Under the pieces are notes generated by a model. It ran no database searches and was not told where the DNA came from. It worked only from the letters and a program-made list of their open reading frames with translations. 45,906 nucleotides of DNA from Paraburkholderia madseniana (GTDB taxonomy: Bacteria; Pseudomonadota; Gammaproteobacteria; Burkholderiales; Burkholderiaceae), in contig NZ_VOSW01000003.1 in NCBI RefSeq assembly GCF_009690905.1, positions 124,772 through 170,677 on the forward strand, read 5' to 3'. The stretch's first letter is position 1, and each line of letters opens with the position of its first letter. Below, one piece after another: positions 8,950-17,351 of the stretch. The translations under genes were made by a program, and so were the position numbers.

Positions 8950-9582
8950 CTAGACACGCGACGCCAGAAGTCTGATGCCGGCAATCCCGAATACTACGGC
9001 CAGGCATCCTTCCAGGGCACGACGGGTCCGCACGTACAACCTGCGAGCCGAGTCCGTTGAAAACAGTATGGCGTAACCGCCGAACACCAGACATCCGATG
9101 GCCGCACAACCTACGATTACAGCACTATGGGCTGATCCCGTGCTGTTCGACGATAGAGCAACAATTGAAACCCACACGAGGATGGCTTTCGGATTGGTGA
9201 GATGGAGCATCACTCCGCGGGAGTAGACGCTCGTCAATGTCGGTGTTCGTTCCACGTTCAGTACGGATTCAGCCGCTGTCGCGAGCGCACTGCGTCCGGA
9301 TTTGAAGGCTAGCCACAGGAGATATAGACCACCAAAAATCTTGACTGCAATGATGAATTGAGAATAGGCGATCAGGGTAGCCGAGACGCCTAGCGTTGCC
9401 ACCGTCGCCCAAAACATCGACCCCGAGATGACACCGAGTGCGAACATCAACGCCGCTTTCCGGCCGTGACTGGCCGCGATGGACATAATTGCAAGGTTGC
9501 TCGGCCCGGGACTCGCGGTGCCAACGAAATACGCTGCATAGGCAAGCAGCAGGTTTGTCGAGAAATAGGCGTTTCCAGTCAT
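8950..9582 (-). CDS. LysE/RhtB-family amino-acid exporter
   Basis: A 210-residue inner-membrane protein of standard LysE length with about six hydrophobic segments. The family signature TASPGPSNLAIM is at residues 22-33, followed by ALGVISGSMFWATVATLG and, after a hydrophilic loop, LHLTNPKAILVWVSIVA, which matches the NPKA motif of RhtB proteins. These transporters export amino acids or their analogues by proton exchange. The ATG at 9582 has GGAAC upstream. Nearest neighbours are an LRR protein and an epoxide hydrolase, which give no substrate hint. Confidence 0.93.
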   Translation of the reverse strand: MTGNAYFSTNLLLAYAAYFVGTASPGPSNLAIMSIAASHGRKAALMFALGVISGSMFWATVATLGVSATLIAYSQFIIAVKIFGGLYLLWLAFKSGRSALATAAESVLNVERTPTLTSVYSRGVMLHLTNPKAILVWVSIVALSSNSTGSAHSAVIVGCAAIGCLVFGGYAILFSTDSARRLYVRTRRALEGCLAVVFGIAGIRLLASRV

Positions 9583-9792
9583 GTTTTGGTTCCGGAAATG
9601 GAAAGTCGCCTAATTGTCGGGCTTTGCCGAAACGAGCGGGAGTGGCAATATTGCCATCTTTCGAGGAATATCGGACATACGCGCCAGGGTTCGTCGAAAA
9701 CCCGTGTTTCGCAAGCGGACCCGGGGGCGAACCAAACGGCAGATCAATGCGAACAACATCGCATGGACCCGACTAGCGCGGTTACATCGAGG

Positions 9793-9822
9793 AGCGCTCC
9801 GACGCATGCGCGTCGGAGCGCT
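9793..9822. terminator. Strong hairpin downstream of the epoxide hydrolase gene
   Basis: A perfect 13-bp stem, AGCGCTCCGACGC at 9793-9805 and its complement at 9810-9822, with a 4-base loop. It begins 8 bases after the end of the epoxide hydrolase gene, read on the minus strand. No T-run follows on either strand, so it may act as an mRNA-stabilising hairpin or a weak terminator ending the nitrilase/hydrolase cluster. Confidence 0.6.
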
Positions 9823-9829
9823 TCGCACT

Positions 9830-11182
9830 TTAGGCGCGCAAGGGCCTTAATCCCGCGCGCACTTCGTTCGCGAAGATCATCGGTTCTTCCCATGCCGCGA
9901 AGTGCCCGCCCGTTTCGGGTTTGTTGAAGTAAATCAGGTTGTGATAGGCCTTTTCGGTCCAGGTCTTCGGCGCCTGGTAGTTTTCTCCCGGAAAGGCGCT
10001 CACAGCGGCAGGCACGTTGACGTCGGCCGCGAGGAAGAAATTCGCGTGCGACTCCCAATAGAAGCGCGCCGCCGAGATGCCGGTGTTGGTCAGCCAGTAA
10101 AGCGTGATGTCGTCGAGTATGTCGTCTCGCGTCAGCGCGCCTGCTGAATGACCGTTGACGGGATGGCCGAGCACGGCTGCGCTCAACGCCGCCGCGGGCT
10201 GGCCGTAGCCGTCGCCGTGGTCGAGTAGCCAGGAAGCCAGCGCGACGGGCGAGTCGGCGAGTCCGTACAGCGTCTGCGGGCGCGTGCCCATTTCGAAAGC
10301 GTAGCCGCGCTTCTTTTTGAAGTTGGCACTCAACTGCTCATACGCGTGCATTTCCTCGTCCGATAAGCCGGCAGGCATCGCGTCGCCCGCGGCCAGCGAC
10401 TTCAGGATCTCCGCCGGAACGGAGGCAGGGAAGTTCACATGAATGCCGATCAGTTCGGGTGGCGCCTGTTTGGCCATGATGTTCGTGACAATGCCGCCGA
10501 GATCGCCGCCCTGCGAAGCAAAGCGCTCATAGCCGAGGCGTTTCATCAATGTGACCCACGCGCGCGCGGTGCGCTCCGGTCCCCAGCCCGTTGTGGAAGG
10601 TCTCGCCGAAAAGCCGTAACCGGGCAATGATGGGATCACGAGATGAAAGGCATCCGAAGCCGGCGCGCCGTACGCAGTCGGATTGACGAGCGGGTCGATG
10701 ATCTTGAACTGTTCGATGATCGAGCCGGGCCAGCCGTGGGTCACGATCAACGGCATCGCGTTTTCGTGCTTCGACCGCACGTGGATGAAATGGATATCGA
10801 GTCCGTCAATCTCAGTGATGAACTGCGGATACGAATTCAGCCGCGCTTCGCATTTGCGCCAGTCGTAGCCGGTTGCCCAATATTGCGCGAGTCCCTGAAT
10901 GGAGGCGAGCTGAATGCCCTGTGATTCGTCGGGCACCGTCTCGCGATCCGGCCAGCGCGTGGCCTTGATGCGGCGCCGCATGTCGACGAGTTGCGAGTCG
11001 GGGACGTGAACGCGGAACGGCCGGATCGCCGTCTTGTCGCCGTTCGCGGGTTCGGTGATCTTGCCGATTGCGGGGCTCGTTTCCGCGAAGGCGAGCCGGC
11101 TCAGCGAGCCTGCCGCGAGCGCCGCGGCCGCCATACCGACAAAGTGCCGGCGCGATGAGGATTGGGGCGTGTCTTTTGACAT
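9830..11182 (-). CDS. Tat-exported epoxide hydrolase with EHN domain
   Basis: A 450-residue alpha/beta-hydrolase of the microsomal-type epoxide hydrolase family. The N terminus carries a twin-arginine signal (SSRRHFVGMAAAALAAG, arginines 11-12; cleavage near AFA, residue 33), so it acts in the periplasm. The EHN lid domain covers about 52-165. Catalytic elements visible: oxyanion motif HGWPGS (149-154), nucleophile Asp227 in QGGDLGG, the YW and FYW Tyr segments for the lid, and His427 in ETGGHFAAWEEP. It would hydrolyse epoxides to diols. AGGAG lies 9 bases before the ATG. It ends the minus-strand cluster, 22 bases after the NmrA-type gene. Confidence 0.92.
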   Translation of the reverse strand: MSKDTPQSSSRRHFVGMAAAALAAGSLSRLAFAETSPAIGKITEPANGDKTAIRPFRVHVPDSQLVDMRRRIKATRWPDRETVPDESQGIQLASIQGLAQYWATGYDWRKCEARLNSYPQFITEIDGLDIHFIHVRSKHENAMPLIVTHGWPGSIIEQFKIIDPLVNPTAYGAPASDAFHLVIPSLPGYGFSARPSTTGWGPERTARAWVTLMKRLGYERFASQGGDLGGIVTNIMAKQAPPELIGIHVNFPASVPAEILKSLAAGDAMPAGLSDEEMHAYEQLSANFKKKRGYAFEMGTRPQTLYGLADSPVALASWLLDHGDGYGQPAAALSAAVLGHPVNGHSAGALTRDDILDDITLYWLTNTGISAARFYWESHANFFLAADVNVPAAVSAFPGENYQAPKTWTEKAYHNLIYFNKPETGGHFAAWEEPMIFANEVRAGLRPLRA

Positions 11183-11204
11183 GGGATCGGTCTCCTGCCT
11201 TGGA

Positions 11205-12137
11205 TCAGCGTGTTGCGTTGCGCGTGAAGTCTGCGATGTGCAGTCTCACGAAGTCATACATGCTCATGGGTTTGCGGCCCGTGAGTTCGAACAGGTCGTT
11301 CGTCATGCGGTCATACCGCCCCTGAACGTGCAGGTCGGCCATCACGGCCAGATGGTCGACGACGTGAGCGGGAATGCCGAGTTCGCGCAATTTGTCCGAC
11401 CACGGCGCGACAGGCACATTCCGGTAACGGATGGGCCGGCCGAGCGCGTCCGAAAAGACGCGCGCGGCGTGCTCGAGATCATTTGATTCGAGGCCCGTCA
11501 GGTTATAGATCCTGCCGATATGCGGCGCCGGGTCTTCGAGAATCACTGATACGGCATTTGCGACGTCAACGGCTGAAATGGGCGAAGTCTTGCTATTGCC
11601 GAGCGGCAGTGCGAGTTCGTCGTTGTCGCGCACGCCGGCTGCGCCAAGCGTCAGGAAGAAGCTCTCGAGAAACGCCGTGGGCCGTACCGTGACGACGGGC
11701 AGCCCCGACCACTGCAAGACCTGCTCGGCGAGCCAGTGCAGCTTGTGCTGGGGACTGTCGGTGGTCTCCGTGATGCTCATTTCCGTGACCGTCATCTGCG
11801 ACATGTTCACGATGGCTTCGACGCCATGATGACGTGCTACCGCAGCAAAATTGGCGGTTGCTTCGAGATAGTCTGCAGAGACGGACATGCCGAAATAGAT
11901 GCGCGAACACCCTTCGATCGCACGGTGCATCGAGGCAAGATCGGTCAGATCGCCGACCATGACTTCGGCGCCAAGGCGGCGCAACTCGTCCGCGCGTTCG
12001 TCTTCTTTGCGGACCAGCGCCCGCACTTTATAGCCCTTCGCGAGCAATGACGTTGTCACGTTGCGGCCAATGCCGCCAATTGCGCCTCCGGCACCCGTCA
12101 CGAGAATGGGCCGATCATGGGCAGGTTTCGTTGTCAT
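11205..12137 (-). CDS. NmrA-family NAD(P)-binding protein
   Basis: A 310-residue atypical short-chain dehydrogenase. The ATG at 12137 is chosen over an in-frame TTG five codons earlier because AAAGGA precedes it at proper spacing. The glycine motif reads ILVTGAGGAIGGIGRN, a variant with an expanded loop; RALVRKEDERADEL suggests NADP preference, and VVTVRPTAFLESFF matches NmrA/QOR2 proteins. Members are redox sensors or NAD(P)H:quinone-type reductases. The usual YxxxK is not obvious, typical for NmrA. It sits between the secreted hydrolase and the exported epoxide hydrolase, with a 106-base upstream gap carrying a strong palindrome. Confidence 0.88.
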   Translation of the reverse strand: MTTKPAHDRPILVTGAGGAIGGIGRNVTTSLLAKGYKVRALVRKEDERADELRRLGAEVMVGDLTDLASMHRAIEGCSRIYFGMSVSADYLEATANFAAVARHHGVEAIVNMSQMTVTEMSITETTDSPQHKLHWLAEQVLQWSGLPVVTVRPTAFLESFFLTLGAAGVRDNDELALPLGNSKTSPISAVDVANAVSVILEDPAPHIGRIYNLTGLESNDLEHAARVFSDALGRPIRYRNVPVAPWSDKLRELGIPAHVVDHLAVMADLHVQGRYDRMTNDLFELTGRKPMSMYDFVRLHIADFTRNATR

Positions 12138-12182
12138 ATCACATCCTTTCAAGGGAAAACTTCACTTCAGTTATGTATGCAT

Positions 12183-12198
12183 ATACACACGTGTGTAT
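12183..12198. promoter_or_regulatory. Perfect 16-bp palindrome, candidate operator of the NmrA/epoxide hydrolase genes
   Basis: ATACACACGTGTGTAT is a perfect palindrome centred 53 bases upstream of the ATG at 12137. An 8-bp palindrome TATGCATA (12176-12183) abuts it. The position fits an operator overlapping the promoter and suggests that NmrA and epoxide hydrolase are separately controlled inside the cluster. The binding protein is unknown (MarR- or TetR-type sites have this form). Confidence 0.55.
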
Positions 12199-12243
12199 GA
12201 AAACGTGCGCGTGCATACGTCGATCAACGCGACGATCGGGTCA

Positions 12244-13290
12244 TCATTCGCGGGCGCCTTGCAGAAAGCCGAGCATTGTCTTCGTAACAAGCTCGGGCTG
12301 CTCCTCCTGGATAAAGTGCCCACTGTTTTCTACGTCGACGGCGCTCATATTGATCGCCTTTTCTCCGACGACCATTTTCATCCACTTGTATGCGGGACCG
12401 CCCATCACGAGAACGGGCATTTGTAGCTGTCCATAATCCTTGTTGTCGCTGACGTCCTGAGGGAAGGCCTGATACCACGCGTTGCCTGCGCGGATCGCGG
12501 CGGCGCTGTTATAGGCGTGCTCGTACACGGCGCGGTCGCGCGCGTCGACTGCTTTCTCATTCACAAGAAAGTAGTGGAAGAGCCAGTCCTGTTCAAGCCG
12601 GACGCGGCCTGCCAGCAGCTTCTCCGGCAAACCTCTGACCTGATTGAACGCGAACCACCACAGGTTCGGGCGCGCCGAACCCAGCCTGTCACCGTATCCG
12701 CCTTGGGCGGGTAGAAGCGGAAAAGTCTGCAGGCTATCGTCGGGATGCGGAAACTCCATCATCACCAGCTTGTCGGTGGCTTCCGGATAGTTCTCCGCGT
12801 AGGCGAACGCCACAGCCGAGCCGATGTCGTGTCCCGCGATCGCAACCTTGTCGTATCCAAGCGATTGCGTCAGTTCATGGATATCAGCGGCCATCGTTTT
12901 CTTGTCATAGCCGTCAACGGGTTTCGACGACGCACCCATGCCGCGCAGATCCACCACGATCACGGTGTAGTGCTCGGCGAGCGCCGGCATGATCTTGTGG
13001 AAGGTCCACCACGTTTCGGGCCAACCGGGCAGCAACACGAGCGGCTCGCCCTTGCCGCCGACCACATAATGCAGCCGTACGCCGTTCACGGTTGCATAGC
13101 CATTTCTGAATTCGGGCAGCGACTTCACCAGCGTCCCGTCCGAGACGTCAGTCTTTGCGGCCGCCTGCTTGCGCGAATGCGTTGCAACTGGCGTATCTGT
13201 TGCGGACGTCTGCGTGTAGCCTGGGGAAGCGGCCGCCATCAGCGCCGCAACGACGATGCTCGCGCAGCCGGTCCTGATCATTGCTTTCAA
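12244..13290 (-). CDS. Secreted alpha/beta hydrolase (soluble epoxide hydrolase/haloalkane dehalogenase-like)
   Basis: A 348-residue protein with a cleavable signal peptide (about residues 1-27, ending SPGYTQ). Hydrolase core: PGWPETW at 88-94 in the oxyanion position (Pro replacing His of HGxP), nucleophile Asp155 in IAGHDIGS, and His325 in SGHFIQEEQPE. An Asp nucleophile points to epoxide hydrolase or dehalogenase chemistry rather than esterase. Start is TTG at 13290 with AGGAGA eight bases upstream; the next ATG, three codons on, is too far from that site. It follows the nitrilase by 43 bases, so co-transcription is likely. Substrate unknown. Confidence 0.9.
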   Translation of the reverse strand: MKAMIRTGCASIVVAALMAAASPGYTQTSATDTPVATHSRKQAAAKTDVSDGTLVKSLPEFRNGYATVNGVRLHYVVGGKGEPLVLLPGWPETWWTFHKIMPALAEHYTVIVVDLRGMGASSKPVDGYDKKTMAADIHELTQSLGYDKVAIAGHDIGSAVAFAYAENYPEATDKLVMMEFPHPDDSLQTFPLLPAQGGYGDRLGSARPNLWWFAFNQVRGLPEKLLAGRVRLEQDWLFHYFLVNEKAVDARDRAVYEHAYNSAAAIRAGNAWYQAFPQDVSDNKDYGQLQMPVLVMGGPAYKWMKMVVGEKAINMSAVDVENSGHFIQEEQPELVTKTMLGFLQGARE

Positions 13291-13333
13291 AGCAAATTCT
13301 CCTTCGATAGAGGGGCAATTCGAAGTTCGCAGG

Positions 13334-14326
13334 TCATGCAGCCTGGGTGCGCAGATCGTCGGAACCCTGGTCGTTGACGATCATCGGGTGCGAAGCGCGT
13401 TCGTGAACATGCGCGGTCGGCGTACGGTCGATCATCAGACTCAGCAATTCGGGGCGGTTGTAGTGGCCGGCCGAGTCCATCAGCAGTTTCCGACGGTCGA
13501 TTTGCGTGAAGTCGAGATCAACAATGACTTCGCCTTCACCCGAGCGAAGCGGCTCGGCCATCAGCATGCCGTCAGGAGAGACGATCGTGGTGAAGCAGCC
13601 GCCCGAGATCGGACCGATTCCACAACCGGTGTCCTCCATGATTTGTGCCTGCTGGTCGGCATCCAGCCACGCCGTCGCGTTGACGACAAAAGCGCCGGAC
13701 TCGAGCGCATGCTGGCGGATATTGATTTCCATCCGCTGGGCGAAGCCCTCACCAAAGGCCGAGCCTGGGTACATCGCCGAGTGGATCTGCTCGCCGTCGG
13801 CGATCATCGCGTAGCGGGCGAGCGGGTTATTGTGCTCGAAGCATGCGAGCTGGCCGATTCGGCCGACTGCGCTGTCGACTGCACGCAAGCCCGAGCCATC
13901 TCCCTGGCCCCAGATCATGCGTTCGAAATGCGTCGGCGTGATCTTGCGGCGGCGCTGGATCAGCGTACCGTCAGCATCGAAGAGCAATTGTGTGTTGTAC
14001 AGCGTGCCGCCATCGCGCTCATTGACGCCAATGGACACGACCATGCCGGCCTTTCGCGCGGCTTCGCCGATCGCGTCGGTAGCGGCGGACGGCACAGTCA
14101 CAGCCTGTTCGAGCAGGCGCAGATGTTCGGTGCCCGACAGAAGCTCGATGCCCGTCTGGACGGCCGCAAAGTAAGGGTAATAAGGCACGACCGTTTCGGG
14201 GAAGGTGGCGAACTGCACGCCTTTCTGGCCGAGTTCGTGGACCTTCTGCACGACCTTGGCGACGGTTGCTTCACGGCTATAGAGCACCGGGCTGAACTGG
14301 ACGGCGGCGGCTTTGACGACTTTCAT
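13334..14326 (-). CDS. Nitrilase (carbon-nitrogen hydrolase family)
   Basis: A 330-residue nitrilase-superfamily branch 1 enzyme. The catalytic triad is visible: Glu44 in FATFPETVVPYYPY, Lys128 in RRRKITPTHFERMIWGQGDG, and Cys162 in GQLACFEHNNPLARY. MIWGQGDG and the length are those of true nitrilases, which convert nitriles to carboxylic acid plus ammonia in the cytoplasm as helical oligomers. The ATG at 14326 has AAGGAG upstream; a longer in-frame version is rejected. A 12-bp palindrome sits 48 bases upstream, and the MarR gene ends 75 bases upstream. Aliphatic, aromatic or arylacetonitrile preference cannot be read from sequence. Confidence 0.94.
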   Translation of the reverse strand: MKVVKAAAVQFSPVLYSREATVAKVVQKVHELGQKGVQFATFPETVVPYYPYFAAVQTGIELLSGTEHLRLLEQAVTVPSAATDAIGEAARKAGMVVSIGVNERDGGTLYNTQLLFDADGTLIQRRRKITPTHFERMIWGQGDGSGLRAVDSAVGRIGQLACFEHNNPLARYAMIADGEQIHSAMYPGSAFGEGFAQRMEINIRQHALESGAFVVNATAWLDADQQAQIMEDTGCGIGPISGGCFTTIVSPDGMLMAEPLRSGEGEVIVDLDFTQIDRRKLLMDSAGHYNRPELLSLMIDRTPTAHVHERASHPMIVNDQGSDDLRTQAA

Positions 14327-14373
14327 GACAAACTCCTTGACGAGGGGGGAGGGGTACCAGACGTTGGTCAATC

Positions 14374-14385
14374 TTGCATATGCAA
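14374..14385. promoter_or_regulatory. Palindrome TTGCATATGCAA in the nitrilase promoter
   Basis: A perfect 12-bp palindrome 48 bases upstream of the nitrilase ATG. Eleven of its 12 bases recur at 14879-14890 over the start of the marR-type gene. Two matching palindromes at both promoters of a MarR-headed cluster indicate a MarR operator (inference). Confidence 0.6.
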
Positions 14386-14401
14386 CATCGACCGAAAAAT
14401 T

Positions 14402-14884
14402 TCAGACCATGCGCAGCGGCAATTTGCGCGCGATATTCATGAGTTCATGGGCGCAGCCTTCGCCGAGGAGGTGCGTCGCGTGGCTCTGTGCAGCCGACCA
14501 AGCGCTCGCGGCGGTTTTGAGCAGCGCCTTGCCTTCGTGCGTGAGCGAGAGAGGGCGGCTTCGACCATCGCTTGCCGGGACGCCCTCGGCGACCCAGCCC
14601 TGCGCGATCAGCGGCTGCAGATTCCTTGTCAGCGTCGAGCGCTCGTGATGATTCCGTCGGCCCAGATCTGAGCGGCTAATAGGCCCGAACTCCGCGATCA
14701 GCACGAGCAATGAGAACTGCGGCGCCACGATGCCGAACGGACGCAACGCATCGTCATAAACGGAGGTCAAGACGCGGGAGATCTGCCGGGCGCGCGTGAG
14801 CAGACAATTGCGCGCGATCTGGCTGCTCAGCGGTTCATCCGCCGTGCGGTCCAGTTCAACGGTTCCGTTCGACTCGTGTTGCAT
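14402..14884 (-). CDS. MarR-family transcriptional regulator
   Basis: A 160-residue winged-helix repressor. The ATG at 14884 has GAGGT eight bases upstream; an in-frame GTG two codons earlier is too close to that site. The DNA-binding core is at about 60-120: LVLIAEFGPISRSDLGRRNH, then TLTRNLQPLIAQGWV and the wing GRSRPLSLTHEGKALL. MarR proteins bind small phenolic or other ligands and release palindromic operators. It heads the co-oriented nitrilase/hydrolase cluster, whose regulator it probably is, and its own start overlaps a copy of the TTGCATATGCAA site, suggesting autoregulation. Confidence 0.92.
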   Translation of the reverse strand: MQHESNGTVELDRTADEPLSSQIARNCLLTRARQISRVLTSVYDDALRPFGIVAPQFSLLVLIAEFGPISRSDLGRRNHHERSTLTRNLQPLIAQGWVAEGVPASDGRSRPLSLTHEGKALLKTAASAWSAAQSHATHLLGEGCAHELMNIARKLPLRMV

Positions 14885-14890
14885 ATGCAC
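14879..14890. promoter_or_regulatory. Second operator-like site over the MarR start codon
   Basis: TTGCATATGCAC differs in one base from the perfect palindrome in the nitrilase promoter and overlaps the MarR start codon. A bound repressor here would block its own translation-initiation region and transcription. Confidence 0.5.
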
Positions 14891-15100
14891 TACCTCGGTA
14901 AGCCCAGTTTTTGCGGTGCGGTGTTTTGCTCGCGATGGGCGTATTTGAGCGGATGAACGTATCCCGCTTGTGTCCGAAAGTCGCTTGTGTGTAAGCGTGC
15001 GTATCCCTATCTGGTGTAGATACGTTGAGATACAAAAGGGCAGTGCGGGGAAAGAGGGAGGGAAATGACGAGGGCTGCGGCGTGATGATCTCGCGAGGCC

Positions 15101-16138
15101 TCAGCCGCCGTTGCGGCCTGACTCGGTTTCTATATTCTCCGCCGCGGTACGCGAGAACCGCATTTGATATTCACTCGGCGACAACCCGGTCTTGCGCTTG
15201 AACAATTGCCGAAATGTGCTGATATCGCCATAACCGACCCGCTGACTCACCGCCTCAAGCCCAATTGGCCGCGTTTCCAGCAACCTTTTCGCGACCTCGA
15301 TGCGCAGATTCTGCAGATACGCCAACGGTGCGAGCCCGACGGCTTCCTTGAAACGGCGATTGAGCGTGCGTTCGCTGACAGCAAGCGACGCCGCCAGATC
15401 GCTCAACCGGAATCCCTGCTGCAACGTAGCCTCCATCTGCTGTTGGGCGCGCGCGACGAGCGTGTCCGTATGCCCATGTTCGTCGAGAAGCGTTGCAAAG
15501 GAAGCCTGCGACGTCCGGTTCATGTCGATCAACAGCGCCTTCGCGGTCATCGTGGCAAGTTCTTCGCCGGCGAATGTTTCGACGAGCCGCGCCGCGAGAT
15601 TCAGATACGACGTCACGGAACCGCCCGAGATGATGCCGTCTTGCGCGATCAACAGTTCCTGTGCGCGAACTTCGACACGCGGATAGCGGCGCGCGAAGTC
15701 CGCGGCTCTCGCCCAGTGCGTCGTTGCGGCGCGGCCATCCAGCAGGCCCGCCTCGGCGAGCAGGTAGTTGGCCGTGCAATAAGCCGCCAGCACGGCACCT
15801 GCCTTGCGTTGACGCCGCAGTGCGGAAGACAGCGCGTTCAACTGCTCGCGGCGCCCGATGAACTCGTCGATGTTCGAGAAAAACGGTGCCGTCAGCAGAA
15901 CGGCGTCCGCCCGTTTGCGCGGGTCGATCTTGCCGTCGACGTGAATGGTCTGGCCCGACGCAGCCGTGACGGGTTGTCCGTCGAGAGATTCCACGCGCCA
16001 TGCAAACACCGGCGCGAATGTCGTGCCGGGTGCAGCCTTGCGCGCATGGAACTGATTGGCCGCGTTGAAGACGTCAACAGGGCCCGCGACGCCGGACGCG
16101 AGGATTCCGTCATAGACCCAGATGCGGACGATGGCCAT
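15101..16138 (-). CDS. GlxA-family AraC-type regulator with DJ-1/PfpI domain
   Basis: A 345-residue regulator. Residues 1-185 form a DJ-1/PfpI-like sensor domain (MAIVRIWVYDGILASGVAGP), with Cys121 kept at the nucleophile elbow (AAYCTANYLLAEAG) and the family segment ATTHWARAADFARRYP. Residues about 230-330 hold two AraC helix-turn-helix motifs (LAASLAVSERTLNRRFKEAV and VSQRVGYGDISTFRQLFKRK). The long open frame continues upstream but the DJ-1 fold starts at the ATG at 16138. It is divergent from the tautomerase gene and probably controls it (inference). The retained Cys contrasts with the two GlxA paralogues near galU. Confidence 0.92.
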   Translation of the reverse strand: MAIVRIWVYDGILASGVAGPVDVFNAANQFHARKAAPGTTFAPVFAWRVESLDGQPVTAASGQTIHVDGKIDPRKRADAVLLTAPFFSNIDEFIGRREQLNALSSALRRQRKAGAVLAAYCTANYLLAEAGLLDGRAATTHWARAADFARRYPRVEVRAQELLIAQDGIISGGSVTSYLNLAARLVETFAGEELATMTAKALLIDMNRTSQASFATLLDEHGHTDTLVARAQQQMEATLQQGFRLSDLAASLAVSERTLNRRFKEAVGLAPLAYLQNLRIEVAKRLLETRPIGLEAVSQRVGYGDISTFRQLFKRKTGLSPSEYQMRFSRTAAENIETESGRNGG

Positions 16139-16243
16139 TGCGTGTCTGAAATTCCCTGAATAATGGCGATGCTGCCACTTCCGGCCGCGCGAGTAAACCC
16201 CGATCATGGCCACATCCAATGACCTGAAAGCAGGAGCAGCACC

Positions 16244-16780
16244 ATGCCAATGATCGATGCACTGTGGCCCGAAGACGCCTTGACGCCCGAGGCCGAAGCG
16301 CGCCTCGTCAAGGAACTGACCGACATCCTCATCAAGGCGGAAGGGTACGATCCCGCCAATCCGATCGCACAGCGTGTCACCGTGTTCCATCTTCATCGGC
16401 CTGCTGCGATCTACATCGGCGGCGAACGCACGAACACAATACGCTACCGGATCATTCCGTCTGCACCCGAAGGGCAATACACCGACGAATCGCGTCGCTC
16501 GCTCGTCAGAAACGTCACGGAAGCGGTGGCGCGCGCGGAGAACCGGCCGTTCGATGACGTCGCGCCGCGTGTCTGGGTCTTCCCGACCGAGATTCCGGAT
16601 GGCGCCTGGGGGACGCGCGGCGCGATCTGGATGCTGCCCGATATTCATGCGCTGCTGGCGGGCGAGTCTGAGCGCGGCGCGGGCGTTGGACGCCTCGCGC
16701 GACGCCGCCTCGAAAAGGCGCGCGTCACGCTCGAAGCAGCGCTCGATGCCGCTAGCGCAGGCATGACGAGCAAACCGTAA
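16244..16780 (+). CDS. Tautomerase-superfamily protein
   Basis: A 178-residue protein starting MPMIDALWPEDAL after AGGAG at 16232. After Met removal Pro is the first residue, the catalytic base of 4-oxalocrotonate-tautomerase-type enzymes. The length is about twice a 4-OT unit plus a tail, as in fused tautomerases (cis-CaaD, MSAD and MIF are 115-150). The segments LVKELTDILIKAEGY and PRVWVFPTEIPDGAWG resemble the helix and second beta unit. Reaction unknown; keto-enol tautomerisation or dehalogenation are the family options. It is 13 bases upstream of the NTF2-like gene, so the two are co-transcribed. Confidence 0.75.
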   Translation: MPMIDALWPEDALTPEAEARLVKELTDILIKAEGYDPANPIAQRVTVFHLHRPAAIYIGGERTNTIRYRIIPSAPEGQYTDESRRSLVRNVTEAVARAENRPFDDVAPRVWVFPTEIPDGAWGTRGAIWMLPDIHALLAGESERGAGVGRLARRRLEKARVTLEAALDAASAGMTSKP

Positions 16781-16793
16781 CTGGAGCCCCAGC

Positions 16794-17267
16794 ATGAAAT
16801 TCAACGACACAGCCCCCGTGCTGACGCCCGCAGGCGGTCCGCCGCTCTGGCTGGCGAGGCTCGCCGAAAGCGCGACGCTCGAAGCCACCGTCCTGAAGCG
16901 TCCGATCGAGGGACGAGCCGATATTCTCTCCGTGATCAAACACGCGATTTCGCTCTACGAATTCCAGCATCACAGCTACAAGGGCGAGATCGGCAACGGT
17001 TTGTACATGGAATCCTATCGGTCGCAGATCGAGGGCGTGCCGATCGAAACGGTGGTCGTCGCGCATCTGAACGAACAGGGCGAGACGGATTCCGTGGTCA
17101 TCAATCATCGCCCGCTCAACGCAGCGCTGCTGTTCTCGAAACGGATGTGGGAACGCGTCGATGAGCGCTTCCGCGATTGCTATCTGACGGGACCAGAAGC
17201 CGCAGCGCTGGATACGGCATCGGGTGTGGCCTCGCGCGAGCCTCCTTGTATTGAAGAGTTGCCGTAA
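16794..17267 (+). CDS. Probable NTF2/SnoaL-like protein of unknown function
   Basis: A 157-residue cytoplasmic protein with GGAG ten bases before the ATG. The pattern is that of an NTF2-like cone fold: an N-terminal helix (ILSVIKHAISLYEF), then strands with YRSQIEGVPIETVVVAHLN and DSVVINHRPLNAALLFSK. The last 20 residues look disordered. Such folds act as isomerases, dehydratases or binding proteins. It follows the tautomerase by 13 bases. The assignment rests on pattern only; no catalytic residue can be named. Confidence 0.6.
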   Translation: MKFNDTAPVLTPAGGPPLWLARLAESATLEATVLKRPIEGRADILSVIKHAISLYEFQHHSYKGEIGNGLYMESYRSQIEGVPIETVVVAHLNEQGETDSVVINHRPLNAALLFSKRMWERVDERFRDCYLTGPEAAALDTASGVASREPPCIEELP

Positions 17268-17351
17268 CTTTCACACGCGTGGGCTTGCTGCCACCGCCGA
17301 TCTTGCCCAACTGGCCGGAATCTCCGCCGACATGTCGGTGCTGGACGTTGC

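Noticed and set aside
13256..14671. A 471-codon open frame on the plus strand
   Set aside because: It is antisense to the nitrilase and MarR genes, whose catalytic and DNA-binding motifs are intact; its translation is Arg/Asp/His-rich without a fold. A shadow of GC-rich codon use.
15164..16159. A 331-codon plus-strand open frame
   Set aside because: Antisense to the GlxA-type regulator with clear DJ-1 and AraC motifs; composition is that of a shadow frame.
16139..16939. Upstream extension of the GlxA gene to 612 codons
   Set aside because: The extension overlaps the tautomerase gene on the other strand, and the DJ-1 domain begins exactly at the ATG at 16138.
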